Shown here in pieces: positions 23,309 to 34,217 of a stretch of 64,000 nucleotides of DNA; position 1 is the first letter of the stretch; every line of letters starts with the position of its first letter. Location of the stretch: contig JANPYM010000018.1 of assembly GCA_025890175.1 (NCBI GenBank), positions 446,071 through 510,070 of the forward strand, in the 5' to 3' direction. The notes below the pieces were generated by a model. That model was not told the origin of the DNA. It was given only the letters and a program-made list of their open reading frames with translations, and made no database searches. The DNA is from Ciborinia camelliae (lineage: Eukaryota > Ascomycota > Leotiomycetes > Helotiales > Sclerotiniaceae). A program made the position numbers and the translations under genes.

Positions 23309-25757
23309 CTAAACGTTCTTCACTTCCCATGACCCGGTCAAAAGCTTCTGATCTTTCAATTTTCCTTCCTCATCAACTTCGAGTATGCCAATATCGGTTC
23401 CCTCTGCATTTACCAACCTGGCTTTCGCCCCCTTGGTAGTATTGTATAGACGAACCTCAACGTCTTGAGAATAGTCATATACGGTCTTGGTCTGTTCTGG
23501 TTTTCCGAGCACAAGAACTGTATTCTCTCGGACGTATAAGGGGAGCGTATCGAATGCATGATTTTCCTTAAACCAACCAGGACCGTTCTTCACTTCGTTG
23601 GTGAAGAAATTTGTCCATTTACCTTTCGGTAGGTAAAACTCGACATCCCCGGATTCTTCGAAAATTGGAGCTACGAGTAAACTATCTCCAAACATGAATT
23701 GTCGGTCGAGATACCATGAGGTAGGATCATCCGGGAATTCCAAGCACATAGCTCGAAGCGAGAGAGGTATACCCAACTCAACAGCTTCTTGAGCTTGTGC
23801 GAAGATATATGGCATAAGCCTCGCTTTCAATGCTGTCCACTTCGAAAGAACCTTGGAGCAACCTTGCTCAGACTTGTCATCATCATCTACTGTCCATGGA
23901 ACACGGAATGAGTTGCTACCATGCAGTCTGCTGTGAGAGCAAAGAAGACCGAAAGCAACCCAACGTTTGTAGATCCAAGGAGGGGGATAACCTTCGAAGC
24001 CTCCGATATCAACGGACCAGAAAGCATAACCGGAAAGACCCAGAGATAAACCTCCTCGAACGGATTCAGCCATAGCTTCCGGGGTTGATTCGCAATCACC
24101 GCCCCACTGCAACGGGAAACGCTGAGTTCCAGCAGTTGCAGTACGTGCGAAGAGAACGGCTTCATTTTTTCCATATCGGTCCTGCAATGCCTCGTACACA
24201 ACTTTGCTATATAAGAACGCATAGTAATTATGCATCTTTCTCGGGTCGAGGGAGGAGTCAAACCACTGGACGTCCTTGGAAGGAATACGCTCTCCAAAGT
24301 CTGTTTTGATTGAATCAACCCCTTTATCAAACAGACCTTTCAGGCATCCTACGTACCATTCCGCGGCCTCGGGGTTGGTAAAATCGATGATACCCATTCC
24401 AGTCTGCCAAAGATCCCATTGGAAAATGTCGCCATTCTTGCGTTTGAGTAGGTAGCCTTTGCTCGCGGCATATTTGAAGACAGGAGATGCTTGGCCGAGA
24501 TATGGATTCACCCAAACACAAACCTTTTTGACAAGTCCTGCTAAAGGTTAGAAAGAGTTGCGTCATACTAATTGAGGACTCACCAGATTCTTTCAATCGA
24601 GAAATTTGAGCTTTTGGGTCTGGGAACATCTCGGAATCAAACTCAAAATCACACCAGTGAAATGCTTTCATCCAGAAACAATCAAAGTGGAAGACTTCAA
24701 CTGGAATATCTCGTGCGCTCATTCCTTCGAGGAATGAGTTTACAGTCTTTTCATCGTAATTTGTGGTGAAACTGGTGCTCAGCCACAATCCGAAACTCCA
24801 ACTGGGTACTTTCCCTGGCTTTCCGGTCAAGATTGAATACTTTGTTAAAACCTCTTTTGGTGTTGGGCCGTAGATGATGTACCTTTGACTGTCAGGATTT
24901 GACTTGTAGGGGTGATATCGGCAAACGAACGTACCATTTCAGCCTTTGGCCTTCCACACTTGTCTGAACTCGGCAACATCTCTCACTTCCAATTTCCAAA
25001 TCCACCTTGTCAGGTGTGTCGATGAATACACCATATCCTCGCGAACTCATCCAAAATGGTACGTTTTTGTAAGCCTGGTCACTAGAAGTGCCTCCATCGG
25101 CATTCCACAGCTCAATTGACTGGCCAACCTTATTGAAAGCTCCAAATCGCTCTCCTAAACCGAGCACAGATTCTCCTACCGAGAGTGTCGACTGAGTAAA
25201 GATATAGTGTTCGAAGTCCCTCATGTCTGCTATCTGCATCGGGTTACTGGTTGCTGGACTATATGCCAGCCCAATGCTTCGATTGAGTAGCGATGTGAGC
25301 TCTTTCGAACCATCTGTAGCATGGAATCGAATATCCAAATCATGATTGCCAGTCTTTACCGTCGCAGATAACGATCCGGACTTGAGGGTGGTTGACTTTT
25401 CAGTTTTGGCAATCTCGACTTGGTTGCTCTCTGGTTTTCCTGCTGGAAATAGATCGAAATAGGGTCCTGGATTGAGAGCGCCTAAGAAGTGGGTGGTTTC
25501 GATGGAGATTACTCCGTCGAAAGGAGCTTCAATATCCTTTTCAAAGTCAATATTAAATACATTTCTTTCTAGCTGGATCGCCCTACAATTGTCAAGGTGC
25601 TCAAATTCAAAGAGTCAGACCTGGCAAATATTTTTCTTGTTGGACACAACAAGCTTAAAGCTTTGCCATCTTCACGTTCCGTGATGGCATATACTTCTTC
25701 AGCGTATTCTAGTCTTTTCCCCTCGGCCGGCAACCACATTCCATCTCTGAACTTCAT
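23309..25757 (-). CDS. GH31 alpha-xylosidase (YicI type)
   Basis: Four exons on minus, 25757-25587, 25536-24935, 24882-24584 and 24537-23309, give 766 aa, close to the 772 aa of E. coli YicI. Start MKFRDGMWLPAEGK matches the family N-terminus. Introns are 50, 52 and 46 nt; joins read STLTIDIEAPFDGVIS, LKWYIIYGPTPKEV and KESGLVKKVCVWVNP. The catalytic nucleophile lies in KTDFGERIP (Asp about 437) and the acid/base in WGGDC (Asp about 505). Other signatures are EVFHFDCFWMK and QFMFGDSLLVAPIF. The enzyme would remove non-reducing alpha-1,6-xylose, as in isoprimeverose and xyloglucan oligosaccharides. No signal peptide is visible, so it probably acts inside the cell on imported oligosaccharides. 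It is divergent from the secreted GH3 gene next door. Confidence 0.93.
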
Positions 25758-26510
25758 ATTGAGAAATGTTTGCAATTTTCCGAGCCAGATGATTGTTCGT
25801 GATTCAAAATTTGGCGATCAATGTTCAGAGTTCAACAAAAATAAGTTTACAATTGTAATTTATCATGGAAGCTCCTGTACATAGCTTTCTAGCTTACACA
25901 ACTTGTCAAACATGACATCGTCATCCACCCCGCTTCGCAGTGAATAATTTCGGCTGTTCTTATTTCTGGCTAAATGGAATTTCGCCAAGGTCTCCGATAC
26001 GTCGCTGCTAGTGAGGGGTAACTCTAGGTATTTATCCGCCCGGGCTTGTATACCACGCCGGATGAAAAGCCCGAGATTCCACGAGTTAGGTTCAAGAATC
26101 AGTTACCACTCCGATTTCCAGGTCATTTCCACATGTGCATCTCCACGTGTCACGAGCTACAATACGAGAATCTAAGGCTGCAGGTCGGTACCAAGGCGTA
26201 CAACATCTGCGGGGAAAATCAATTATCCATGATTCGGCTATGCTCGACTCGCTTTGCTTCGAGACTGGTTGGCTTCAATCTACGATTCGACATTAGATCT
26301 TTCCATGTAACTCATCCTAACAAAATACCCCTTTATCCGGTGAATGAGGGGATGCGTGAATGCAAATAGAGATGCAAGGACGAAAATGATGGAGGGCGCG
26401 CTCCGAGATCTGGGTTTCTGGCAGCATTAAAAAGGGCATGATACCCAGTGTAACATACTCCTTCTTGAGCACACTCTTCAAGAAGATCTCAGTTCTTCTC
26501 CATACTCACC
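25758..26510. promoter_or_regulatory. Shared GH31/GH3 promoter with XlnR- and CreA-type sites
   Basis: 753 bp separate the two divergent start codons. The region contains GGCTAAA at 25968-25974, the consensus for the xylanolytic activator XlnR, and a weaker GGCTAT at 26236-26241. Two CreA-type SYGGRG sites occur, GCGGGG at 26209-26214 and its complement CCCCGC at 25928-25933. An AT-rich ATTAAAAA box lies near 26425, about 85 bp before the GH3 ATG. Matches to known consensus motifs are seen directly; binding is inferred. Confidence 0.6.
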
Positions 26511-29048
26511 ATGAAGGTCTCCTCGGCCTCTGTGGCGGCTTTACTTGCCTATGCCGTCAATGCGTCGTATACCAATTCCACTCCACTCTACAAAGATCCA
26601 AACGCAAGTCTGGACGATAGAGTTGCCGATTTACTGTCTAGAATGACGATACAGGATAAAACCTCGCAACTGATTCAGGGCGATATTTCGAATTGGCGCA
26701 ATATGACGGATGGTAGTTTTAATGCAAGCGGCTTAGCATGGAACATGGCCACGAGGGCCGGTCAATTCTACGTCGGCTATCCAGTTGCGCAACAGCTGAT
26801 TGCGGATGGAGTCAAGCAGGCCCAAGATTATCTTCTACATAATACCACCTTGGGGATCCCAGCTCTGGTTCAGAGTGAAGGGATTCACGGCTTCTTGATT
26901 GGAAATGCGACGATCTTCAATTCGCCAATCGGACAGGCTTGCTCTTGGAATCCGGCTTTGATTCAAAAGATGGGTGCTGCTATTGCACAAGAGTCACTGG
27001 CTCTGGGTGTTAACCAGATATTTGGTCCTTTGGGAGACTTGGCCCGTGAGTTGAGATACGGCAGGGTTGAAGAGACATTTGGCGAAGATGGGTATCTGGC
27101 TGGCGAGATGGGATATGCTTATGTCAAAGGTGCGTTAATTAAAGTTCCATTTATGAATACAATTCTAATCGAACTAGGTCTGCAAGCTGGAAATGTCAGC
27201 TCGACAGTCAAACATTTTGCAGCCTTTGGAACGCCCGAACAAGGCTTGAACACTGGCCCGCAGCATGGTGGAGAGAGAGAGCTTCGGACTACCTATTTGC
27301 CGCCATATAAGCGCATGATCATGGACGCCGATGCATGGTCGATCATGTCGGCCTACCATTCATATGATGGCGTCGCGCTCATAGCCAATCATCATATTCT
27401 CACGGAAATTCTCCGAGATGAATGGGACTACAAATACTGGGTGACAAGTGATGCAGGTGCGACAGATCGTCTTTGCGACGCGTTCAAGATGTGTCGGTCC
27501 AAAGGAGACGGATTACCCATCGATTCGGAAGCAGTGACCATGTTTGTAAGTCATCTTTCACAATATCTATCTAGTTGATCATGCCGCTAAACACAATCCA
27601 GGCACTTCCTGCAGGGAATGACGTCGAGATGGGTGGCGGCTCCTACAACTTCCAAAATATCCCCGAACTGGTAGCGTCGGGAGTGTTAGATATCGACATT
27701 GTCGACACCGCGGTGTCGCGTCTTCTTCGTGCCAAGTTCGCCCAAGGTCTTTTCGAGCACCCGTATCTCGCCGCACCGGCCAATGAGACGGCTTCTTTAA
27801 TCCATACTCCAGAACACATTGCTCTCGCTCGAGAACTGGATGCCGAATCCATTGTTTTGTTGGAGAATGGGAAAGGGGTCCTCCCTCTTTCAAAAACGGC
27901 AAATGTGGCTGTCATTGGACCTATGGCACATGGGTTCATGAACGTGGGTCTGGTGAAAACTCTTGGCAAGATTCGGCTAACATCTGCTAGTATGGTGACT
28001 ACGTTGTAAATGGAAGTATGTACCGTGGAGTAACCCCACTCGACGGAATTCAAGCGGCGAGTTCTGGAAGTAAGATTTGATCCTTCGAACCAAAAGTGAT
28101 GCTCGTGATTAACCCTCTCTAGCTATTACTTACGCGCAAGGGTGCGAGCGCTGGTCCAACGATCAATCTGGATTTGACGAAGCCGTCTCGGTCGCTCAAG
28201 CTGCGGATGTCGCGGTCGTGGTCGTCGGAACATGGTCCAGAGATCAAAACCAACTTTGGCAAGGTCTCAATGCCACCACTGGCGAGCATGTCGATGTCTC
28301 ATCCCTGAATCTCGTCGGCGCCATGCCCCATCTCGTCAAAGCCATCATCGACACAGGAAAGCCCACGGTCGTCGTATTCTCCTCGGGCAAACCCATCACC
28401 GAACCCTGGATCTCCACCGACGCGTCGGCACTCCTCCAACAATTCTACCCCTCGGAACAAGGCGGCCACGCCCTCGCCGACGTGCTCTTCGGCGACGTCA
28501 ACCCCAGCGGCAAACTCGCCGTCGGCTTCCCCTACGACGTCGGCACCACCCCCATCTACTACGACTACTGGAACTCGGGGCGTCCCGCCTACCCCGGCGC
28601 CTCGTTCGCCAACGGCTCCCTGGTCTTCGGCCACCAATACGTGCTGGATTCCCCACTACCCCTCTACGAATTCGGCTACGGGAAATCCTACTCCGCATTC
28701 GCATACACCAACATAACGCTCTCATCCCCCATCGTCCGCGCCACCGATACCCTCATCGTCAGCATCTCCATCACCAATACGTCCCCGCGCGCCGGCACCG
28801 AGGTCGTCCAGCTCTACGTCCAGGACCTCATCACCAGCGTCGTGGTGCCGAATATCCAACTCAAGGGCTTCGCGAAGATCGCCCTCGGGCCCGGCGTGCG
28901 GGAAACCGTCACCCTGCGCGTCAAGGTCGCGGATCTCGGCTTGTGGAATCTGCACATGCGCTATGTGGTCGAGCCGGGAGATTTCCGCGTGCTGCTTGGT
29001 AGCTCGAGTAAGGATTTGAGGTCGAATGCTACGTTTACCGTGGTTTAG
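26511..29048 (+). CDS. Secreted GH3 beta-glucosidase/beta-xylosidase
   Basis: Five exons, 26511-27129, 27178-27545, 27602-27943, 27991-28069 and 28123-29048, give 777 aa. Introns are 47-56 nt. Joins read YVKGLQAGNVSSTVKHF, VTMFALPAGNDVEMGG, GFMNYGDYVVNGS and ASSGTITYAQGCERW. A signal peptide (MKVSSASVAALLAYAVNA) precedes the mature enzyme. The catalytic nucleophile sits in VTSDAGA (Asp about 298), with KHFAAFG and GERELRTTYLPPYK as substrate-pocket motifs. The C-terminal part has the GH3 alpha/beta sandwich and a fibronectin-III-like domain. Subfamily members act on beta-glucosides, beta-xylosides or both. With the adjacent alpha-xylosidase, a role in xyloglucan/xylo-oligosaccharide breakdown is likely. 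Several N-glycosylation sequons (NST, NMT, NAS, NTT) fit secretion. The last exon is markedly GC-richer than the first ones. Confidence 0.92.
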
Positions 29049-29385
29049 TGGTGGCTGGGGGTGATGGATCGGTGCTCGACTTATAAGTACTGTATTGTAA
29101 TTCTTTTTTTCTTTGCGTTGGGTTACATATAGTATGTGAAGTGCACCTTTTTTGATATCCATTGTTGAAATAAAATTTATCCGTGAAATGAGATGGATTT
29201 GCGCATGTTTGCACGTCATACTTACCTATCTAGTTTGTTACTAGGTACCTACCTACCTCCTATCGTATTTTTCCATGGCTCACTCATATATATATATATA
29301 TCCCGTCCATGTTCACATTTAAGTGTGAGTACTGTGAATATTTGCAAACAACCAACTCCCGAACTCCAATTTCCAGGTCCGAGTC
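29049..29385. other. Convergent 3' region
   Basis: 337 bp between the stop codons of the GH3 gene and the minus-strand CENP-O gene. It has a TA dinucleotide tract near 29288-29302, a T-run at 29104-29112 and short TACC tracts. No gene seen. Confidence 0.55.
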
Positions 29386-30400
29386 TCAGTAAATGCCTTC
29401 CATCAATCTCTCAGCAATGCCCTCCATTCTTTTATCCCCGCCCATGACCCTTCGTTCCGTATCGCGATCGCGGCCCTCCTCTCCAATGATGACACACTTG
29501 ATAACTTCCCCGTTGATCCCCACCACACATCGACCAATCTTCCCATCCACCCATTCGATCCGCACTTGCTTTGCTTCTGCATCGGCCGCACTGATATCTG
29601 CTATCTCTCGCTCTTTTTCCTTGCCTTTCCTGCTGCGCTCCTCATCCAATGAAAACCCTTTTCGCAAATGCTTAATCGAAGATATCCGTAAGTGATACCC
29701 CGTAACCTCTCGTCGGAGTTTCCGTGCAAATGTCGTCAGATCTTGTCGTCTCTCCTTCACAATCCCTCCGGTAACTTTGGGAGCAGGTAAGTACTTCGCA
29801 GCTAGACTCGCCAACGGAATACAGGGAGGGACGGTGTGTCGATGGATCCTCAACGCGGAAGATCCTGAATAGGGCTTGTTTAACATGATATAGTACGGCC
29901 GAACGAATTTCCCCGCATTGCTAACGTCGATGCGAAGACCCAACACATGTCCTTCATCCACGGCATTGGGATCCGGGTCTTGCACTTGAAAGGAGGTGAT
30001 GGAGGCGCAGGCGCGATAGAGATTCTCCAGATTATGCATGGTCTGCGCTGCGGAAGTGGCGAGGAGCGGATCGGAATCGATAGGGGCTGTCGAGGGGACG
30101 GAGGGGATTTTGGAGGACGTCTTGCGCAAATTGGATAATATGCATTTGGAGGCTTGAGAAGAGAGAATCGTCGCGGTTTGCAGACGTCGTTGTTCTTTTA
30201 ATGTCGCGACTGGATATTCATTAGATACACTTTCCGTCGCGTGAGAAGGGGGTCTGTTATTCACTCTGTTCTTGTAGTGAGGCTATTTCATTGTCCAATT
30301 TCATACCGGCCGCGTCTTCGGGACTTATTTCTTCTGTCATCTCCATATTCGAAATCGAACGAGAAACCACGGAGTGTGGGGAAGACAGTGAAGTCCTCAT
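29386..30400 (-). CDS. mcm21: CENP-O/Mcm21 kinetochore protein
   Basis: Two exons on minus, 30400-30265 and 30209-29386, with a 55-nt intron, give 319 aa. The splice join produces DNEIASLQEQIATLKEQRRL, the N-terminal coiled coil expected for this family. Without the intron, exon 2 alone would begin inside a non-conserved stretch. The C-terminal half holds the RWD-type core with LGLRIDVSNAGKFVRPYYI and LRIHRHTVPPCIPL, the best-conserved part of CENP-O. In yeast, Mcm21 forms the COMA complex with Ctf19, Okp1 and Ame1 at the inner kinetochore. Residues about 220-245 are a basic/acidic Lys/Glu-rich insert. The gene is divergent from the acetyl-CoA transporter gene. Confidence 0.88.
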
Positions 30401-31247
30401 AACTTTGAATTGGAATTAGAATTAGGATTATCAATTTTATTAAGTGTACACTCCAAGATATGAATCTTGCTTGTCCTTTTTCCCTTGAGGATTATAATGC
30501 CGTCGTCGTTGATGTTTGATTTGATGGTTGATGTTGATGTTGATGTCAACATTGGTCGCGTCACTGGTCATTTCACCTCATCGCCATCTCACGTGTTTCG
30601 CGGGGGAGAATGGCAGGGGGTACCAGGGGCTGATGATGAACAAAACGCTGAAGATAAGCTGAATGATTCCCTAGTAGGTACTCCATACGTTCGATCGGTA
30701 CTGGTACCGGTGGAAGGTGACTATAGTACGAGTAGGTGTGCGTTTGAAAGAATCACATATTTGTCAATACCTAGTAGGTACTATTGCATGTTGTCAAGTA
30801 AAACAAAGTAAACATAATCCAAATCCAGATAATTCTAGACGTCCATTCCTCTTTCCCCTTTGCTACTGCGGGTGCTCTTTGATCTTTTCCAAACACTCAT
30901 GGGCTTTCCTTCTTTGTACTTATACCTCTCTCTCCCTCACCTGCAGCGATCGAAGAAGCCACATATCATATCGTTTCAAAGTTCCAAAGCACCCCCAACC
31001 CAGAACTTTAATAAAGTTTTGAAGAAGCCTGTAGCAAATCCTATAACAAATTATTCTATAGCAAACCATCCCATCCTCTACCCACACAGGTACACAGGTG
31101 CACAGGTGACAGTACTGTAATAGCCTTCGAGCAATCAAAATCCACTATCTCGAACCACTAGGAAAAGGAAAATAAATCTCCGTAAAGAGGACACTTTAGA
31201 GGCCACCAAAGACCTCTGAAGTATTCTCATTTCAAAATATCATATGA
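30401..31247. other. Divergent intergenic promoter region
   Basis: 847 bp between the CENP-O and acetyl-CoA transporter start codons. It holds a GATGTT/GATGTC tract at about 30531-30549 and CAGGTACACAGGTGCACAGGTG near 31088-31108. No supported gene; short open frames here lack family features. Confidence 0.55.
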
Positions 31248-31267
31248 ATGCCTACTCCGTTGGATGA
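31244..31267 (+). promoter_or_regulatory. Seven-codon uORF overlapping the transporter start
   Basis: ATGAATG places an out-of-frame ATG (31244) four bases before the main ATG (31248). The short frame encodes 7 residues and stops at TGA 31265-31267, inside the main ORF. It could lower initiation at the main start. Confidence 0.45.
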
Positions 31268-33301
31268 TATAATTCCTTCAATAACTTCTCATTCTACTTC
31301 AGATAATCCTCGCCATACTCATCTCCCCATTCATCACGACGCTCAATTCACTTACGACCAAGAACTAGACGATTTGTCGACAGCGACTTCACGTCATAGA
31401 AACACCACTTCTAAAGCCAAACCTCACTCGTATTCACACGGCGAAACAGAAGCAGAAGATTCGAAACATTTACTCGGGGATCAAGACTCTGCAGACGAAG
31501 ACGAGGAGGAGGATTTCGAAACGGATCCCATGGGTACTCGCTCGCGTAAAGGCAAAGCTCCAGAGCCATCCGGCTCTTCTTCTGCTACCGGAGGCGAAGA
31601 TTCTCATCAACAAAACAGCAGTATGAATGGCAATGTCGAGTACAGGCGCAAGAATGCGAACGTCGACTCTTCCGGGGCGACTGCGAATCTCATCTCGCGC
31701 GAATCATTTAGTTTGGATGACCCGATACCGAAGGAACCTATCCTCAACAACCATGGATTTTCCGAGTTGCCCATGCAGGACAAGAGGAATTTCTTACTCC
31801 TAGTTTTGTTATATTTCTTGCAGGGTGTTCCGATGGGTCTGGCAACGGGTTCGGTCCCTTTCTTACTTAAACCACATATGTCGTACAGCGCGTTGGGTGT
31901 GTTCAGCTTGGCTTCATATCCATATTCACTGAAGCTGTTATGGAGTCCAATAGTGGATGCAATATGGAGTCCAAAAGTAGGAAGGAGAAAGAGTTGGATC
32001 ATGCCAATTCAAATGTTGTCGGGATTTGGAATGATATGGCTAGGTTCCCAGATTAAGGAGATGATGATTACAGCTGGGGCAAACGAAGGAGCAGGAATTT
32101 GGGGCTTCACTGGATGGTGGTTCTTTTTGGTATTTATGTGCGCCACCCAAGACATCGCAGTGGATGGATGGGCTCTCACCTTATTAACACCTGGAAATAT
32201 CTCATATGCGTCAACCGCTCAGACCGTTGGATTGACCGCTGGACAATTTATGTCCTTCACAGTTTTCCTGGCTTTCAACGCCCCAGACTTCGCCAATAAA
32301 TGGTTCCGCAAGACCCCCCTTGACGAAGGGGTTATGACATTGGGAGGATACCTCACATTTTGGGGTTGGACATACATCATTGTGACGATTGGACTTGGGC
32401 TTTTAAAGCGCGAAGAGAAGACGAAGAACGAAGATGGAATTTGGGATGTCTACAAAGTTATGTGGGGGGTTCTCAAGCTCAAGAATATTCAAACGATCAT
32501 CATTATCCACTTGATTGCCAAGATTGGCTTCCAGGCAAACGATGGAGTCACAAACCTCAAACTCATTGACAAAGGATTCAGTCAAGAAGATATGGCTCTG
32601 ACAGTCCTGATTGACTTCCCTTTCGAGATTGGGTTGGGCTACTACGCTGGAAAATGGTCAACATCATACACACCTTTACGTCTCTGGTGTTGGGGATTTG
32701 TAGGTCGTTTAGCTGCTGCCGTTATTGCTCAAATCACGGTTGTAATCTTTCCCGCAAATGGAGTCGATACTTGGTATCTCCTTGTTGTTATCGCGGAACA
32801 TATCTTCTCGACATTTACAAATACTGTCATGTTCGTGGCCATATCCGCTTTCCATGCTAGAATTGCGGATCCCGTCATTGGCGGAACTTATATGACATTG
32901 CTAGCTACGTAAGTACCCCTGATTCTTGCTCGACCTCCTTCCTACTAACACTAAGTAGCGTGTCTAACTTGGGCGGTACATTCCCTCGGTTCTTTGTCCT
33001 GAAGCTCGTTGATTACTTTACAACCGCAACATGTATTCCACCATCATCCGGCTATACCCTCGCTGCTGGTCTCAAGGGACCTCTCGTCACATCGGCCTTC
33101 TCCTGCGCCCTGGCTCCCGAGAAAGATCGATGTTTGTCCGGAGGGGGAATCTGTGACATCGAGAGGGATGGATACTATGTGGTGAATATTATCTGTGTCA
33201 TTTTTGGCGCCGTCACATTTTGGGCATATATCAAACCAGCGGCTTTGAAGCTCCAAGCTCTCCCTCTCAGAGCTTGGAGAATTAGTGAAGGCAGTGCCTA
33301 A
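31248..33301 (+). CDS. Acetyl-CoA transporter (AT-1/SLC33A1 family)
   Basis: Two exons, 31248-32908 and 32959-33301, give 667 aa. The 50-nt intron starts GTAAGT and has a perfect TACTAAC branch point; the join reads LLATVSNLGGTFPRF. Residues 1 to about 180 are polar and acidic. The rest has about 11-12 helices with signature motifs FLQGVPMGLATGSVPFLL, ATQDIAVDGWAL, YASTAQTVGLTAGQF and the Cys-rich loop ALAPEKDRCLSGGGICD before the last helix. In animals AT-1 carries acetyl-CoA into the ER lumen for protein and ganglioside acetylation; a fungal homologue probably sits in the ER or another endomembrane. The long N-terminal tail is larger than in animal members. Confidence 0.92.
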
Positions 33302-34217
33302 TGGGCGAGAAGATGAGACCTGGGCGGCAAGAAATGCTGCTATATAAAATCTGTAGAATAGACATGTATTTTTGATTGATATTGAGAGGACCTGAAGGAA
33401 AGGGGGCGGCGAGAATTGGTATCTATCTATGCAAGCATGGAAATAGAAATGAACTTTATTGATGGCAATATTTCCATGAGGAAAATAAATATCTTTGTTA
33501 ATGATTCAATCATAGTGGTGTAATAAATGTTGTTAATAGTTCTCTAGGACTTGTTAACATGGTGAAAAGCAGAACTACTAGGTAATGAACTACTAGGTAA
33601 TTGTCACACTAATAAAGCGTGTTACCAGCCATCAAATTAGCGGCATGCATTTGAATACCTACTAATCATTCAACTATTTCAGACCAGCGTGTCAGCCGGA
33701 GCGGGATAGGAAGGTCTTATCCCATAACAGCCCCAACAAAATTTGTTATATCAGAAGTACCACCGAATTCTTACATCGATGTGAGAAGCTGTGTGCAAAA
33801 GTCTTAAGCCGATGAGTACTAAAAGTGTCCAATGGCAATCATGACTTCATCCACGCAAACCCATGCCAATACCCAGAGCTGCGTACGGGTTTATTAGATA
33901 CTCTTCTCAGCTTTCCACTATTGCTTGTACCCATTTGGCCCCTTGACCCTCAAAAGATCGTTATCGCTCATGTGTAGGCACGAGATGTAGGCAAGATCTT
34001 CTTACAAATCAAGAAGGTAAGATTAAGATCACCACCAAGGTTCTCATCCGGCGCCGGGATTGTCTACATACTTCCGACACATCCGTCGACCGAGGTCAAC
34101 AGGAAAGCTAGAGCTTCAAACGGCGAGGAAATCATTATAAAGTTAGAGGTACCCGTGGACGTCGCAGGTATGGATGCATTTAAGAATTCTACGAGTAGTG
34201 AATAAAGAGCTGATAAA
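33302..34217. other. Intergenic, no gene seen
   Basis: About 0.9 kb. A direct repeat ACTACTAGGTAATG/ACTACTAGGTAATT occurs at about 33575-33602. The remainder is presumably the 3' region of the transporter and the promoter of the ligase gene. Confidence 0.55.

Noticed and set aside
25583..25620. 38-nt intron alternative in the GH31 gene
   Set aside because: Too short and it would remove the conserved LNLSTLTI segment; the 50-nt intron 25586-25537 keeps it and gives the expected IEAPFDGVIS join.
28232..29002. 256-codon Arg/His-rich frame inside the last GH3 exon
   Set aside because: It is an alternate frame of a GC-rich coding exon; the GH3 frame is clearly the real one.
30467..31138. Several 70-115-codon frames between CENP-O and the acetyl-CoA transporter
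   Set aside because: They overlap each other on both strands, lack motifs and fall in a divergent promoter.
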